From positions 558,001-622,000 of the forward strand of contig WHUZ01000029.1 in NCBI GenBank assembly GCA_015179045.1: DNA of 64,000 bases, written 5' to 3'. The notes under the pieces were generated by a model that had not been told where the DNA came from, ran no database searches, and saw nothing but the letters and a program-made list of their open reading frames with translations. This stretch comes from Kalaharituber pfeilii. Taxonomy: Eukaryota; Ascomycota; Pezizomycetes; Pezizales; Pezizaceae. Position 1 is the first letter of the stretch; each line of letters starts with the position of its first letter. Made by a program: the position numbers and the translations under genes. Of this stretch, positions 26,508 to 34,899 are shown piece after piece.

Positions 26508-26650
26508 TTTTTTTTTTTTTTTTTTTTTTTTTTTATATCATTAATCGCTTGCCGCCCTGTGGGCTATGGCGATACTTTAGATACATGATGGAAAAATAAA
26601 AGGACAATAATGAAATTAAAAGGAAAGGTTTAAGGTTTCCGCGTCGTCTG
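26508..26650 (-). mobile_element. LINE-A-tail retroposon with 11-bp TSD
   Basis: On the minus strand the element ends with the family A 3' hairpin (ATCGC...AGCCCACAGGGC...GCGAT), ATTAATG and a long A tail (T-run at 26508-26533). It is flanked by TATCATGACAC at 26497-26507 and 26651-26661. The 5' part matches LINE-A 3' UTR (a CCTTT...TTTCC pyrimidine block), so this is a 143-bp, 5'-truncated LINE-A insertion or a SINE sharing its tail. Confidence 0.8.
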
Positions 26651-26950
26651 TATCATGACACTGAAAGACAGACAAACCACACACAGGAGTGACAAAAAAT
26701 GCTGTCCCCTTTTACACAGACATGTGCTAGGTTAGCATTTGTCGGTTATCGGGAATTTTGATAATCACAGCCTACATATGAGCTCTGAGAACAGAGTATA
26801 CAGTACCTACAAACATCTTCGCCTTACTTGGCAAAACTAAATTTGTAGCGTAGTTTCTATGAGGCTGTGATGATACTCTTTTTCCCATTAACGAGGCCGG
26901 AGACACTTTGTATGTAGTCTGAGTTTAGCTGCCCCAAAACCCTTCAAAGA

Positions 26951-26983
26951 AAATAAATAAATAAATAAATAAATAAATAAATA
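26951..26983 (+). repeat. AAAT microsatellite
   Basis: About eight AAAT units directly adjoining the left end of the Harbinger-type element. Confidence 0.9.
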
Positions 26984-27043
26984 GAGAGCTTTGGCAATAT
27001 CCCCGTAAATTTTCCCCGTATTGTCTTAGTCATCTTAGCGGGA

Positions 27044-27616
27044 ATGCTGCAAATGAGAGGTTTGGCACGCACTCCCCGTTCATATCCCCGTTTATATCCC
27101 CATACCAATTACTGCAACGAATCCACCATGCACATGCACCTACAGTATTTCGCAGCTGCACAGGCAGCAGTTGCAGCCTGTAGTACTCTCTTGCAAGTAC
27201 TTTCTACAGTTGCAGTGGCATATACAACAAGAAATTGTCGGAGGAAGCGATATGGCCAGCGAGCTAGGAGGCCAGCATTGCCAGCACCCCCCGTTGAATT
27301 TTCATTAGATACTTGGACTGATGAGCAATGCATAGAGTACTTTCGGTTCACCAAGGCTGAAATTCGAGAGATTCTACCATACCTGCGATTGGATAAGATC
27401 AAATATGTTAAGAGATACAAACCCTCACCGGAGGCTGCATTTTGTCTACTTCTTTACCGATTATCTGCTCCTAATCGATACAAAGAGAATTTACATGTAT
27501 TTGGAAGAGGACAAGCCTGGCAATCTAGTATCTTTAATAGCATTACTGAATACCTAGCTGGACGAAAACTTCGTTTTATTTCTTGGAGTATGTTCATCTT
27601 GATACTCCAAGCATAA
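27044..27616 (+). pseudogene. N-terminal Harbinger-type transposase, truncated
   Basis: A 190-codon frame. The authentic start may be the internal Met at 27128 (MHMHLQYFAAAQ). It has a hydrophobic N terminus, a basic patch (RRKRYGQRARR) and the pre-catalytic helical region (LPYLRLDKI, AFCLLLYRLSAPNRY, VFGRGQAWQSSIFNSI) typical of HARBI1/DDE_4-class transposases. The whole DDE catalytic core is missing. The last nine residues are antisense translation of the neighbouring Myb-like gene, marking the deletion point. Confidence 0.75.
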
Positions 27617-27805
27617 GCGCACGAGGATTAAGCGTTCTTCCTCAGTGAGGCGAGTTCGAGCAGTTCAACTAGGAGGATTTGGAGTTGCTGAAGCAGACTT
27701 AGCTTGTGGAGTCTCTTCTTCTGGTCTTTCCGAGCTGGGAGTGCCTATTTGGGAGGTGTTAGATACTGAAGGAGTCACAGTTGCTCTTGGACGTCTTGGA
27801 GGCAT
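27602..27805 (-). pseudogene. N-terminal Myb/SANT-like protein of the Harbinger element
   Basis: On the minus strand the frame starts MPPRRPRATVTPSVS, runs through a Pro/Ser/Thr-rich segment, then meets an in-frame TGA. Beyond it the frame resumes as RTRLTEEERLILVRLCLEY, the first helix of a Myb/SANT-like DNA-binding domain as found in the accessory ORF of Harbinger elements. The rest is deleted. Confidence 0.65.
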
Positions 27806-28130
27806 GGTGTATGAATAAAGGTTACGGGGAAAGTAGTACTGCTGGTGTCTGTGAAAGTAAATCAAGACGGAATTTTGTAAAGCAGTTTTTCACGATAGGT
27901 ATTAATTCTGTACAAAGTTTGAGAGCAATCTGACTTGATTAAATAGTTACGGGCATTGCTCAAAGATGTGCAGTTTTCCCCCTAATTACGGGGATTTTTT
28001 CAAAGTTCTCCTAGTTTTGTATAAACATAGCCACCGTTGTCACGGCAACAGTGTGGCGCAGCATTACGGGGAAAATTACGGGGACATTGCCAAAGCTCTC
28101 TAATAAAACAAGTCCCTTGGTTAACGGTCA

Positions 28131-28171
28131 TGCCAAGCCGGCACAGTGCCAAGCCGGCACAGTGCCAAGCC
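28131..28171 (+). repeat. 16-bp tandem repeat (TGCCAAGCCGGCACAG)
   Basis: Two full copies and a partial third between the Harbinger-type element and the 84-bp palindromic element. Confidence 0.85.
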
Positions 28172-28277
28172 CCCTCATTGCTATCGTCTCATCCTCAACG
28201 CCCAAACTAAACCGTACATTATTTAATCTTGGCGGGCGGGCTTGGCAATCTGCAGCGGAAAGACAATGGGAATTGCT

Positions 28278-28361
28278 TAGTCTCGTAACCAGACGCTGAC
28301 TATAAGCGGAGCAACACCCATGCATGAAAGTCCGCTTAGTCAGCGTCTGGTTACGAGACTA
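28278..28361. mobile_element. 84-bp palindromic micro-MITE with 9-bp TSD
   Basis: The element starts TAGTCTCGTAACCAGACGC and ends with its mirror, GCGTCTGGTTACGAGACTA; the inner parts (CTATAAGCGG / CCGCTTAG) also pair. It is flanked by GGAATTGCT at 28269-28277 and 28362-28370. A 9-bp duplication is typical of Mutator-like elements. It has no coding capacity. Related ends occur at 43657, 48412 and 50198. Confidence 0.88.
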
Positions 28362-28619
28362 GGAATTGCTTGGATTGGGAGGTGGAGAAAATACGGGCAG
28401 TCTGGGAGGATATCTGTTGGCATGAGGGGTCTTCCTCCTCTTGTTCTCCCATCATCTCAAGTCAAGACCCTTTATCTATAGTTCTGTGTCTTAACCTAAG
28501 ATCCTCTTACTCTCTCCTCTCTTCAGTCATCCAACAATATCCACCACCACTCCACCACGGCGGCCCATATTCCCCGTCTCTCGTTTATCGTCCCCTCACG
28601 GCCACAGCCCCTTCTCGTC

Positions 28620-30126
28620 ATGAACAGCGCCGCCCCTCGCTTCCCTGCAACCGCACATAATGACTACCCCCGCCTCTTGCCCCCGCCAATTGATGCCATC
28701 ATCGCTATGCCCTACGCTGAACACGTCAACCATGGCATCACCGCAGCGTTGAAAGCTGCCCCGCAGCCCCAGGAGATCACACTTGCACTCCTCGCCCTGT
28801 GTCACAACAATCTCATTTTGCGTGCACCGCCACCAGATATCGCAGCTGTCGAGGGCGAGTTGCTGAGCATGGACGGCGCCGAGCTGGCTGCGACGGCAAA
28901 GGTTATCACACTGGGCGTTAAGGAGTGTAAGTTTCTATTTTCTGCTCTTCATTTGCATGCTGCGTCTGACCTGCATCTGGCGTGACAGGGCTTGCGCTTG
29001 AAGGGAGGCCCGCCCGGTCAGCATCAGCTACTCCCTCAGACACGTCCCCAGCGGATTCGTCCCCTGCAGGCCTACGAAAGGAATCACGTGGCACGCCACG
29101 TTCGAGTACTGCCACTGCTGAAGTGAGTGTTCTTATACATCTCTTCCTCTCTCTCGTACTGCCCTCACCCCCAATTTCTTATCATCCTCCTCACAACCCG
29201 CATTCCTCCAGGCCATCAAGCGCGATACCTGCTGCATCATTTCCGGCGAAATGTTCTCCATTGAAGTATGCCACATCTTTGCATATTCACTCGGCTCCTC
29301 TGCGGCCCTCCTCACCCCGTCCCCCTCTTTCCAAGTCACCAAACCCAACCTCTGGCTCCTTCTCCACCTGCTTGCGGGTCCTACCACCACAGCCCTCGTC
29401 GAGTCCTACCTCCTCTCTAACCACGTCCGCTCCCAAAACCCTTCCGGTCCAGGTACATCCATCAACCGTCTGGAAAATCTCATGACGTTCAGCGCGAATG
29501 TCCACCAGTACTGGGCAAAGTGTCTGTTTACACTCACACCAATTGGGGATCCCCTCACCTTCCCGCCTCCCCTCACGGCGTACGACTGCATATTTAAGTG
29601 GATGCCAGGTTATACCCGCGCTGCGCTGGACCTGACCCAGGTCCTGGACCCAGGAACGCCGCTGAGCGAACAGGACGACCCTGACCTACAGAAAGCTAGC
29701 ATCCCTGACTTCCGGAGTAGACAGGCTCGGCATGGCGGCGAGGTCGTCATGTTGAGGAAAAGCGGCGATATCATCACATTGCGGACCATCGATCCAGAAG
29801 GGATGCCGTTGCCGCATCCCGACTTGTTGAGGTTACAGGCGGCGTTAGCGGAGGTTGTGAGATGCGCCGGCGCTGCGTCAGAGGAAGCGGAGTTTGAGGA
29901 TGATGAGGACTCGTTAGATAATTGGGATGTGGGGGAGAATAATCAGGAAAACGAGGAGTTCGAGGTTGAGTTTAAAGTCGTTAATGACGACCTTGAATCT
30001 GGACATGAGGTCGATGCGAGGGGTCAGCAGAGGGCTGTAAAGCAGATACCATATTTACTCAAGAGGTTCCTCGATAGTATGGATGGAAACCCTGACAATG
30101 GATCTTCCAACCTGGAGGCAGTGTAA
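28620..30126 (+). CDS. HNH_2-type endonuclease-domain protein
   Basis: Exons 28620-28926, 28989-29122 and 29212-30126 give 451 residues; introns of 62 and 89 bases have GTAAGT and GTGAGT donors. Residues 1-100 are a helical N-terminal region. A Ser/Pro/Thr-rich linker follows (about 105-147). The HNH_2-like core starts at KRDTCCIISGE (about 150-160), with H168 in EVCHIF, N236 in ENLMTF and H245 in NVHQYW. This is the spacing of the fungal HNH_2 family, in which the conserved His-Asn-His residues form a beta-beta-alpha metal site. The C terminus is acidic (EEAEFEDDEDS), then a short LLKRFLDSM segment. Such genes are numerous in some filamentous fungi and their biological role is largely unknown. 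Whether this copy is active as a nuclease is not shown. The start is the first ATG of the open frame. Confidence 0.75.
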
Positions 30127-31226
30127 TGGGGGCCTGCTAACTAACAGCCTATTGAATAGAGCTTACGCAGCTAGAGAGGTTAGTCTGCTCTGCGGTCTTG
30201 CAATATATACAGGTGGGTCAGGTTAGGGCCTTGAGGCTGGTAGGTATAAGGCAGTGGATGCTAGGGCACCATGTTTCTGCATGTCTGTTGCTTAAGGCTG
30301 AGAGCGTTTATATAAAGATCTAACTCAACAGCCTTAATTGGTGAAGGAATAATATTCCAGGTGTTTCTTTATACGGATTAGTAATAATGATAAAAGAAAG
30401 ATAAAGAAAGCTTTGTAGACAGTAGGGCTGCAGATGTCAACCTATATTTGCCAGCCAAATACATGCATGCCTTGCATTCAACTAGTGACGCAGGAGAAGT
30501 TAGGCAACAACCACGCCCGGGTCATCACAGGAGGCCTAAGCCCTGGGGTGTCAGGATACGCCGTATCCGCCGGCAAGTGCGACAGCACCATTTCCAGCAG
30601 CACCCTCGTCAAGTGCTGCTGCGACTGCACCTCCGAGTCTGACGGCGATTCCGGGACTTACATTCTGCCACTAACATCAGACCAAAGATCCGAGCCGACA
30701 CACCAAAATCCTTGGCTGTTTCGTTGGAACCAAACCTGTCTGTGTGCGAGGCCAACCATGTCTATGGACCAAGTCGTCGAATAGCCCGGAACAGTCGCTA
30801 AAAGAGGATGTTTCCCCCTTCTCCTTTTACTAGTAAGTACAAATAGAAGTGCGCAGATAACTACTACTGTAGTAAGTATAAGTAGAGATATAGGCCCTCC
30901 AACTCTCTCAATTTGGATTTATGGAGGACTGTGTAAGTAGGCAACTAGCTAGAGTTATCAATAATCGAGCAGCTAGCCTTAAATACAGACTTGCCAAAGT
31001 CTGGGCACGAGAACACTTATAGCCATATGTTTACGGTATAGTGGCCCTTGTAGTGATACGTTACTTACACACATTAACAGAGATCCAGACCCCACTATTA
31101 TAATACTCCAATGCAGGCAGCGTCGCTTGCGAGCTATGCCTTGAGCATCCTGCATATCACAACCCTCATGGCCACGTAGTGGCATGAGCACCATAGGCAT
31201 TTAATAGGATCATGCAATGAATCCAA
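30127..31226. other. Intergenic, no supported gene
   Basis: A 116-codon frame at 30434-30784 has a KCCCDC motif but no recognised domain, and I do not call it. The motif TCTGGGCACGAGAACA at 30997-31012 recurs near 43930 and 50140. Confidence 0.4.
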
Positions 31227-31227
31227 C

Positions 31228-31596
31228 AGGCCAGGCCAGGCCAGGCCAACCAGACCGGTCCAGACCATTCAGGCTGGCCCAGACCAACCAGGCCATTCAG
31301 GCTGGCCCAGGCCATTCAGGCTGGCCCAGGCCATTCAGGCTGGCCCAGGCCATTCAGGCTGGCCCAGGCCATTCAGGCTGGCCCAGGCCATTCAGGCTGG
31401 CCCAGGCCATTCAGGCTGGCCCAGACCATTCAGGCCGGTCCAGGCCATTCAGGCTAACCCAGGCCATTCAGGCTGGCCCAGGCCATTCAGGCCGGCCCAG
31501 GCCATTCAGGCCGGTCCAGACCATTCAGGCCAGTCCAGGCCAACCAGGCCGGTCCAGGCCAGTCCAGGCCGACCAGGCCATTTACGTAAATTCAAG
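31228..31596 (+). repeat. 19-bp GGCC-rich minisatellite
   Basis: Head-to-tail copies, about 15-18, of a 19-bp unit (CCATTCAGGCTGGCCCAGG) with drift at both ends to CCGGTCCAGACCATT-like variants. It stays open in all frames on the plus strand because the unit lacks stops, giving a spurious 131-codon ORF. Similar GGCC-rich blocks recur at about 31910-32060, 41190-41340, 50230-50610, 53985-54060 and 55260-55800. Confidence 0.9.
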
Positions 31597-31964
31597 CGAT
31601 TTTGGAATTTAACCCAGGTGAATTAGATTTTAATAGTCCTGGATATTTCCACTATCAGTAATTGACAGTTGCGCATCAGGTATCATCATCGAAGGATTGA
31701 GTCCAGTCTGTTGTATTACCTGGAAGGTCCATCATTTCTAAAATATTTCTTAGTATATATACTTGAATACAAAGTGTGATACATACTTGACAAAAGTCGT
31801 AGACGGCTGCTGTTTAAAATTCTAGACATATGGGAGATTCTACTCATTTAATACTCAAACAATCTGGTAAATGCTGGCCTTAGCTGTGGAGTGATTCGTT
31901 TAATTGGCCTGCCGGCCTGAATGGCCTGAACCGGCCTGAATGGCCTGGACCGGCCTGGTTGGCC

Positions 31965-32025
31965 TTTTTTTTTTTTTTTTTTATTTCACGTGACCCCGCT
32001 TGTAGCTGTTCGCCATGGCAGGGCA
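31965..32025 (-). mobile_element. Mini-retroposon B, copy 1
   Basis: On the minus strand: CCCTGCCATGGCGAACAGC, then ACAAGCGGGGTCACGTGAAA and a poly(A) tail. The 11-bp duplication CCTGGTTGGCC flanks it at 31954-31964 and 32026-32036. The body is only about 42 nt. Confidence 0.9.
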
Positions 32026-32196
32026 CCTGGTTGGCCTGGACCGGCCCAGGCGGTTTCAGTCCAATGCAGATCACGGCCTGTTGGATTCATTGGGATCATG
32101 GACATGCCGTGGCATCACAGATCTCCCTTTGGTGGGTTTTGGGTTCCCATTTAAGATGGTAAGCACACTTCTAGGTACATGCATTTGTTCAGGCGC
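32026..32196. other. Spacer between mini-retroposon and solo LTR
   Basis: GGCC-rich remnants followed by unrecognised sequence. Confidence 0.3.
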
Positions 32197-32587
32197 TGTT
32201 ACGGAGTCTACGATGATGTAGCAAAATGAGGGTGTAACTTATGACAGCGCTTGAAGCTTGACCTCCCGAGAGCAGAAGGCCCTCCTTATGTAGCCAGCTC
32301 CCCGCGCATGCCTACCGTATGCTCTATTGCTTATGCTATCTATGCTTAACAATCAACATCAACGTCTTGGTATCTGAGGCTGTGTACAACAAGCCTATGC
32401 ATACTCTTGCCACTCAGTGGCGCAACTCACTCAACCATGTGCTCTGCTTGTGATACGCTTCCGTAACCTTACCTGTCAATTGTATTACCCTGCCGTAGCT
32501 ATCGGTTGATCAGGCCGACTGGTCACCAGCAGCCTTATGGGTCAAATCAGGTGGATATCCCCAGCCTCTCTGGGTAGGCCCGTGACA
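32197..32587 (+). mobile_element. Solo LTR, copy 2 (391 bp)
   Basis: TGTTACGGAG...CCGTGACA with a perfect 5-bp duplication, GGCGC, at 32192-32196 and 32588-32592. Nearly collinear with copy 1 at 24363-24758, so both came from one LTR-retrotransposon family. No internal coding region is present in this window. Confidence 0.92.
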
Positions 32588-33109
32588 GGCGCGGCCTGCT
32601 CACGACTAGTATAATTCCTGAGTACGCCGACCCATTCACGAGCTGGCCGCCTGTTTGGACGTGGACGGGAATAGATATATGCCAACGATTCGAGACTACA
32701 ACTACTATCTACCACACATTGCACGTGCATGCTGTTGCTATGCCAGACGTTGCCCTCCGAGTACCATTGTAGTATACTTAGCCACTATACTAGCAAAGAA
32801 TGATATCAAATTAAGCCATATTCAAACAATCTCAGCTTAGATAGTGAGCGGCACGAGCTAGCTCGAGCCGAGCTGGAGGGTGAGCTCGAGCCTAGATTGA
32901 TTATATATATAATATTGACAAACTAAACTAAACTAAGCTAAATTTTCATCTTTCTCACTACTATCAGCTAAATTGAGCATTTCGAAGTTGTTGGTAGGTC
33001 AGAATGAGCTCCAAGTCTCTAATTATTACTATATTAGGTATTTACAGTTTATGAAACGCTAAGCATTTTAGCGAGCTGGCAAGAAAAACACTAGCATGAT
33101 CTTGGCTCG

Positions 33110-33186
33110 TTTTTTTTTTTTTTTTTTTTTTTTTTTATTTCACGTGACCCCGCTTGTAGCTGTTCGCCATGGCAGGGCAAAAAAAA
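33110..33186 (-). mobile_element. Mini-retroposon B, copy 2
   Basis: Minus-strand body CCCTGCCATGGCGAACAGC...GTCACGTGAAA with poly(A), flanked by ATCTTGGCTCG at 33099-33109 and 33187-33197. An additional A-run at its 5' side on the plus strand is unusual. Confidence 0.9.
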
Positions 33187-33227
33187 ATCTTGGCTCGTTT
33201 GAGCTCGAGCTCCAGATCAATCGAGCT

Positions 33228-33288
33228 GCACTGCCATGGCGAACAGCTACAAGCGGGGTCATGTGATACCAAAAAAAAAAAAAAAAAA
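33228..33288 (+). mobile_element. Mini-retroposon B, copy 3
   Basis: Plus-strand body CTGCCATGGCGAACAGC...GTCATGTGATACC plus poly(A), flanked by AGATCAATCGAGCT at 33214-33227 and 33289-33302. It lies about 40 bp from copy 2 in opposite orientation within the same MITE. Confidence 0.9.
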
Positions 33289-33331
33289 AGATCAATCGAG
33301 CTCGAGCTGGCTCGGCTCGTGCCGCTCACTA

Positions 33332-34254
33332 CTCAGCTACCAGCTCTTGGCCGGCAAGGGAGAAATGTAAAACAGTATGTTTCTACTGTACTAGTCAAAT
33401 TGATTATGATCCATTCCGCTTTTATGCTTTGCGTATTTATCTTATTACCATTGCATAATCAACGCGCGTATAAGGATCAGCGCCACTGGCAAATACTTCC
33501 TTGCATTCTGTTATTTCGAGACACCTACATCAACTCATCTTCAACAGTTGAAACCAAGAAGCAGCCATAGGACCTGTTGGGGTCATCACTGTGGCCTTGG
33601 TGGGCTGGGCTGGGTTCGATAGATCCTGCCTTCTCTGTTGTTTATTGCTTCGTCTAATCGGAATTGCCTTCCTCTTTCCTCCTCCTCCTCCTCCTCCTCC
33701 TGCTGCTGATGCTGCTGCTGATGCTTCTGCATCCTCACTCGCTTAAACTCCCCGAACAACATCCCTTCCTCTGCGCCCTCTTCTCCACCCTGTTCTTGCT
33801 ACTACTGTTGCTTTCCTCTTCCGCCCCATCTCCACACTTTTTCCCCGTTCAGGGGAATGGCCCGCGGCCCTTACCACATTAGCGCAGTATGCATCCAAAC
33901 CTTTTTGACAGTCCGGTCAGCTCTAGGCGCGGTATGATTCCCCCTCATTGCCTCCACGTCACGCAAGATGCATTGGGCAAGGCCTTCCAATGGAAATGTT
34001 AGCGCTCCTTCTTTGTTGAGCTTTGGGTAGAAAGAGATGATTGTTATTCCTTCGTAGAGAGAGTAGCCAAAGTAATACACCTATATACATAGAGCATGAG
34101 GTTGCTCTCGGGCCCTTACCACCCTTTATCACGGACCTCTCTGATATCCGACACCTCCGACACTCCGACATTACTGTAGATCTCTAACATTCTTATAGGG
34201 CGCCACAGGTTCCGGAATCACCCCCTGTCCCTCTTTCATCTTCATCGGCATCAC
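33332..34254. other. Intergenic with single-copy version of the 26.3-kb repeat flank
   Basis: 33390-33470 matches the flanks of the tandem array at 26330-26452 but contains only one unit. A CTC/CTG-rich stretch at 33680-33735 (leucine-rich shadow ORF) and no supported gene follow. Confidence 0.45.
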
Positions 34255-34261
34255 AAAGGTC

Positions 34262-34322
34262 ACCTCGCCATAGCCCATAGCGCGGCAAGCGAGTAGTTAT
34301 AAAAAAAAAAAAAAAAAAAAAA
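34262..34322 (+). mobile_element. Mini-retroposon A, copy 1
   Basis: ACCTCGCCATAGCCC..., GCGAGTAGTTAT and poly(A). A short direct repeat, AAAGGTC, at 34255-34261 and 34323-34329 may be the duplication; it merges with the A tail, so its length is uncertain. Confidence 0.7.
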
Positions 34323-34410
34323 AAAGGTCGGTAATTTTGAGCCGGAAAATTTATTGTTCCGGCAACAGGTCTGGTGCTAGTACATTTTCTCGCATGAAAG
34401 GTGACCTTTC

Positions 34411-34442
<32 letters not shown>

Positions 34443-34470
34443 GTAACCCCGCTTATCGCTACTCGCTTTG

Positions 34471-34523
34471 CCCTGCCATGGAGAACAGCTGCGTGCGGGG
34501 TCACGTGAATTAAAAAAAAAAAA
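34471..34523 (+). mobile_element. Mini-retroposon B, copy 4
   Basis: CCCTGCCATGGAGAACAGC...GCGGGGTCACGTGAATT plus poly(A). Immediately upstream, a 30-base A-run followed by CGTAACCCCGCTTATCGCT looks like a related element in the other orientation, so two insertions or one inverted pair may be present. No clean duplication was found. Confidence 0.6.
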
Positions 34524-34654
34524 GACCGGTGCACTAACTCTTTCCCCGGATACCGAATCTCTAGCTCAACGATAGTCTGGGCTCAACGAGTTTTCCGCTG
34601 GGGTGTGGGATCCCATCATGGTGCCGTTGCTGGCAGCCCCACGCCGCTGGTATA

Positions 34655-34757
34655 CAGTAGAACCTCTCATATTGGATCCTGTCATATTGGATGACATGTC
34701 TTATTGGATCAACTTGCCCTGCCATGGCGAACAGCTCCATGCGGGTCACGTGCCAAC

Positions 34758-34788
<31 letters not shown>

Positions 34789-34899
34789 GATCAACTTTGC
34801 CGGCCCGAGCCAATTGGGCCAGTGGGGATTATTGGATATTTTGTCTTGTTAGATAAAACCTGCCAGTCCCGGCCTTATCCAATATAACAGGTTCGACTG
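34655..34899 (+). mobile_element. pogo-like MITE with nested mini-retroposon
   Basis: Termini CAGTAGAACCTCTCATATTG and, mirrored, ATATAACAGGTTCGACTG flanked by TA, as in pogo/Fot1-type elements (CAGT-AGAACC ends, TA targets). Several ATTGGAT units are present. A family B mini-retroposon (34716-34784) with its own duplication is inserted. Partial copies lie at 20721-20795 and 22507-22645. Confidence 0.82.
34716..34784 (+). mobile_element. Mini-retroposon B, copy 5
   Basis: GCCCTGCCATGGCGAACAGC...GCGGGTCACGTGCC plus a poly(A) tail of about 28 bases, flanked by ATTGGATCAACTT at 34703-34715 and 34785-34797. Confidence 0.9.

Larger units (their letters stand above)
26984..28100 (+). mobile_element. 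Internally deleted PIF/Harbinger-type element
   Basis: The ends are inverted repeats of about 37 bp: GAGAGCTTTGGCAATATCCC at 26984 onward mirrors sequence ending CCAAAGCTCTC at 28100. Subterminal blocks ACGGGGAAAATTACGGGG mirror as well. The flanking duplication is TA (or AAT, as the inverted repeat extends into it), compatible with the 3-bp targets of PIF/Harbinger. Inside are the 5' parts of two converging genes, a transposase (plus) and a Myb/SANT-like protein (minus), joined back to back near 27595. This is the two-ORF Harbinger plan with the middle deleted, so the copy is non-autonomous. Confidence 0.85.
32842..33331 (+). mobile_element. hAT-like MITE carrying two mini-retroposons
   Basis: Inverted termini TAGTGAGCGGCACGAGC and GCTCGTGCCGCTCACTA. 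The internal sequence matches, in reverse, the 302-bp copy at 42417-42718, which has a clean 8-bp duplication. Two family B mini-retroposons (33110-33186 and 33228-33288, opposite orientations) are inserted near the right end, each with its own target duplication. The MITE's own duplication is imperfect here (CTCAGCT on both sides, displaced by a few bases on the left). Confidence 0.82.

Noticed and set aside
30434..30784. 116-codon Cys-containing frame
   Set aside because: KCCCDC is suggestive but there is no signal peptide, no recognised family and an overlapping alternative frame.
31228..31596. Possible CRISPR-like array
   Set aside because: The 19-bp units are contiguous with no unique spacers and the context is eukaryotic. 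It is a minisatellite.
31217..31612. 131-codon ORF over the minisatellite
   Set aside because: Translation of a stop-free repeat unit; no independent coding evidence.
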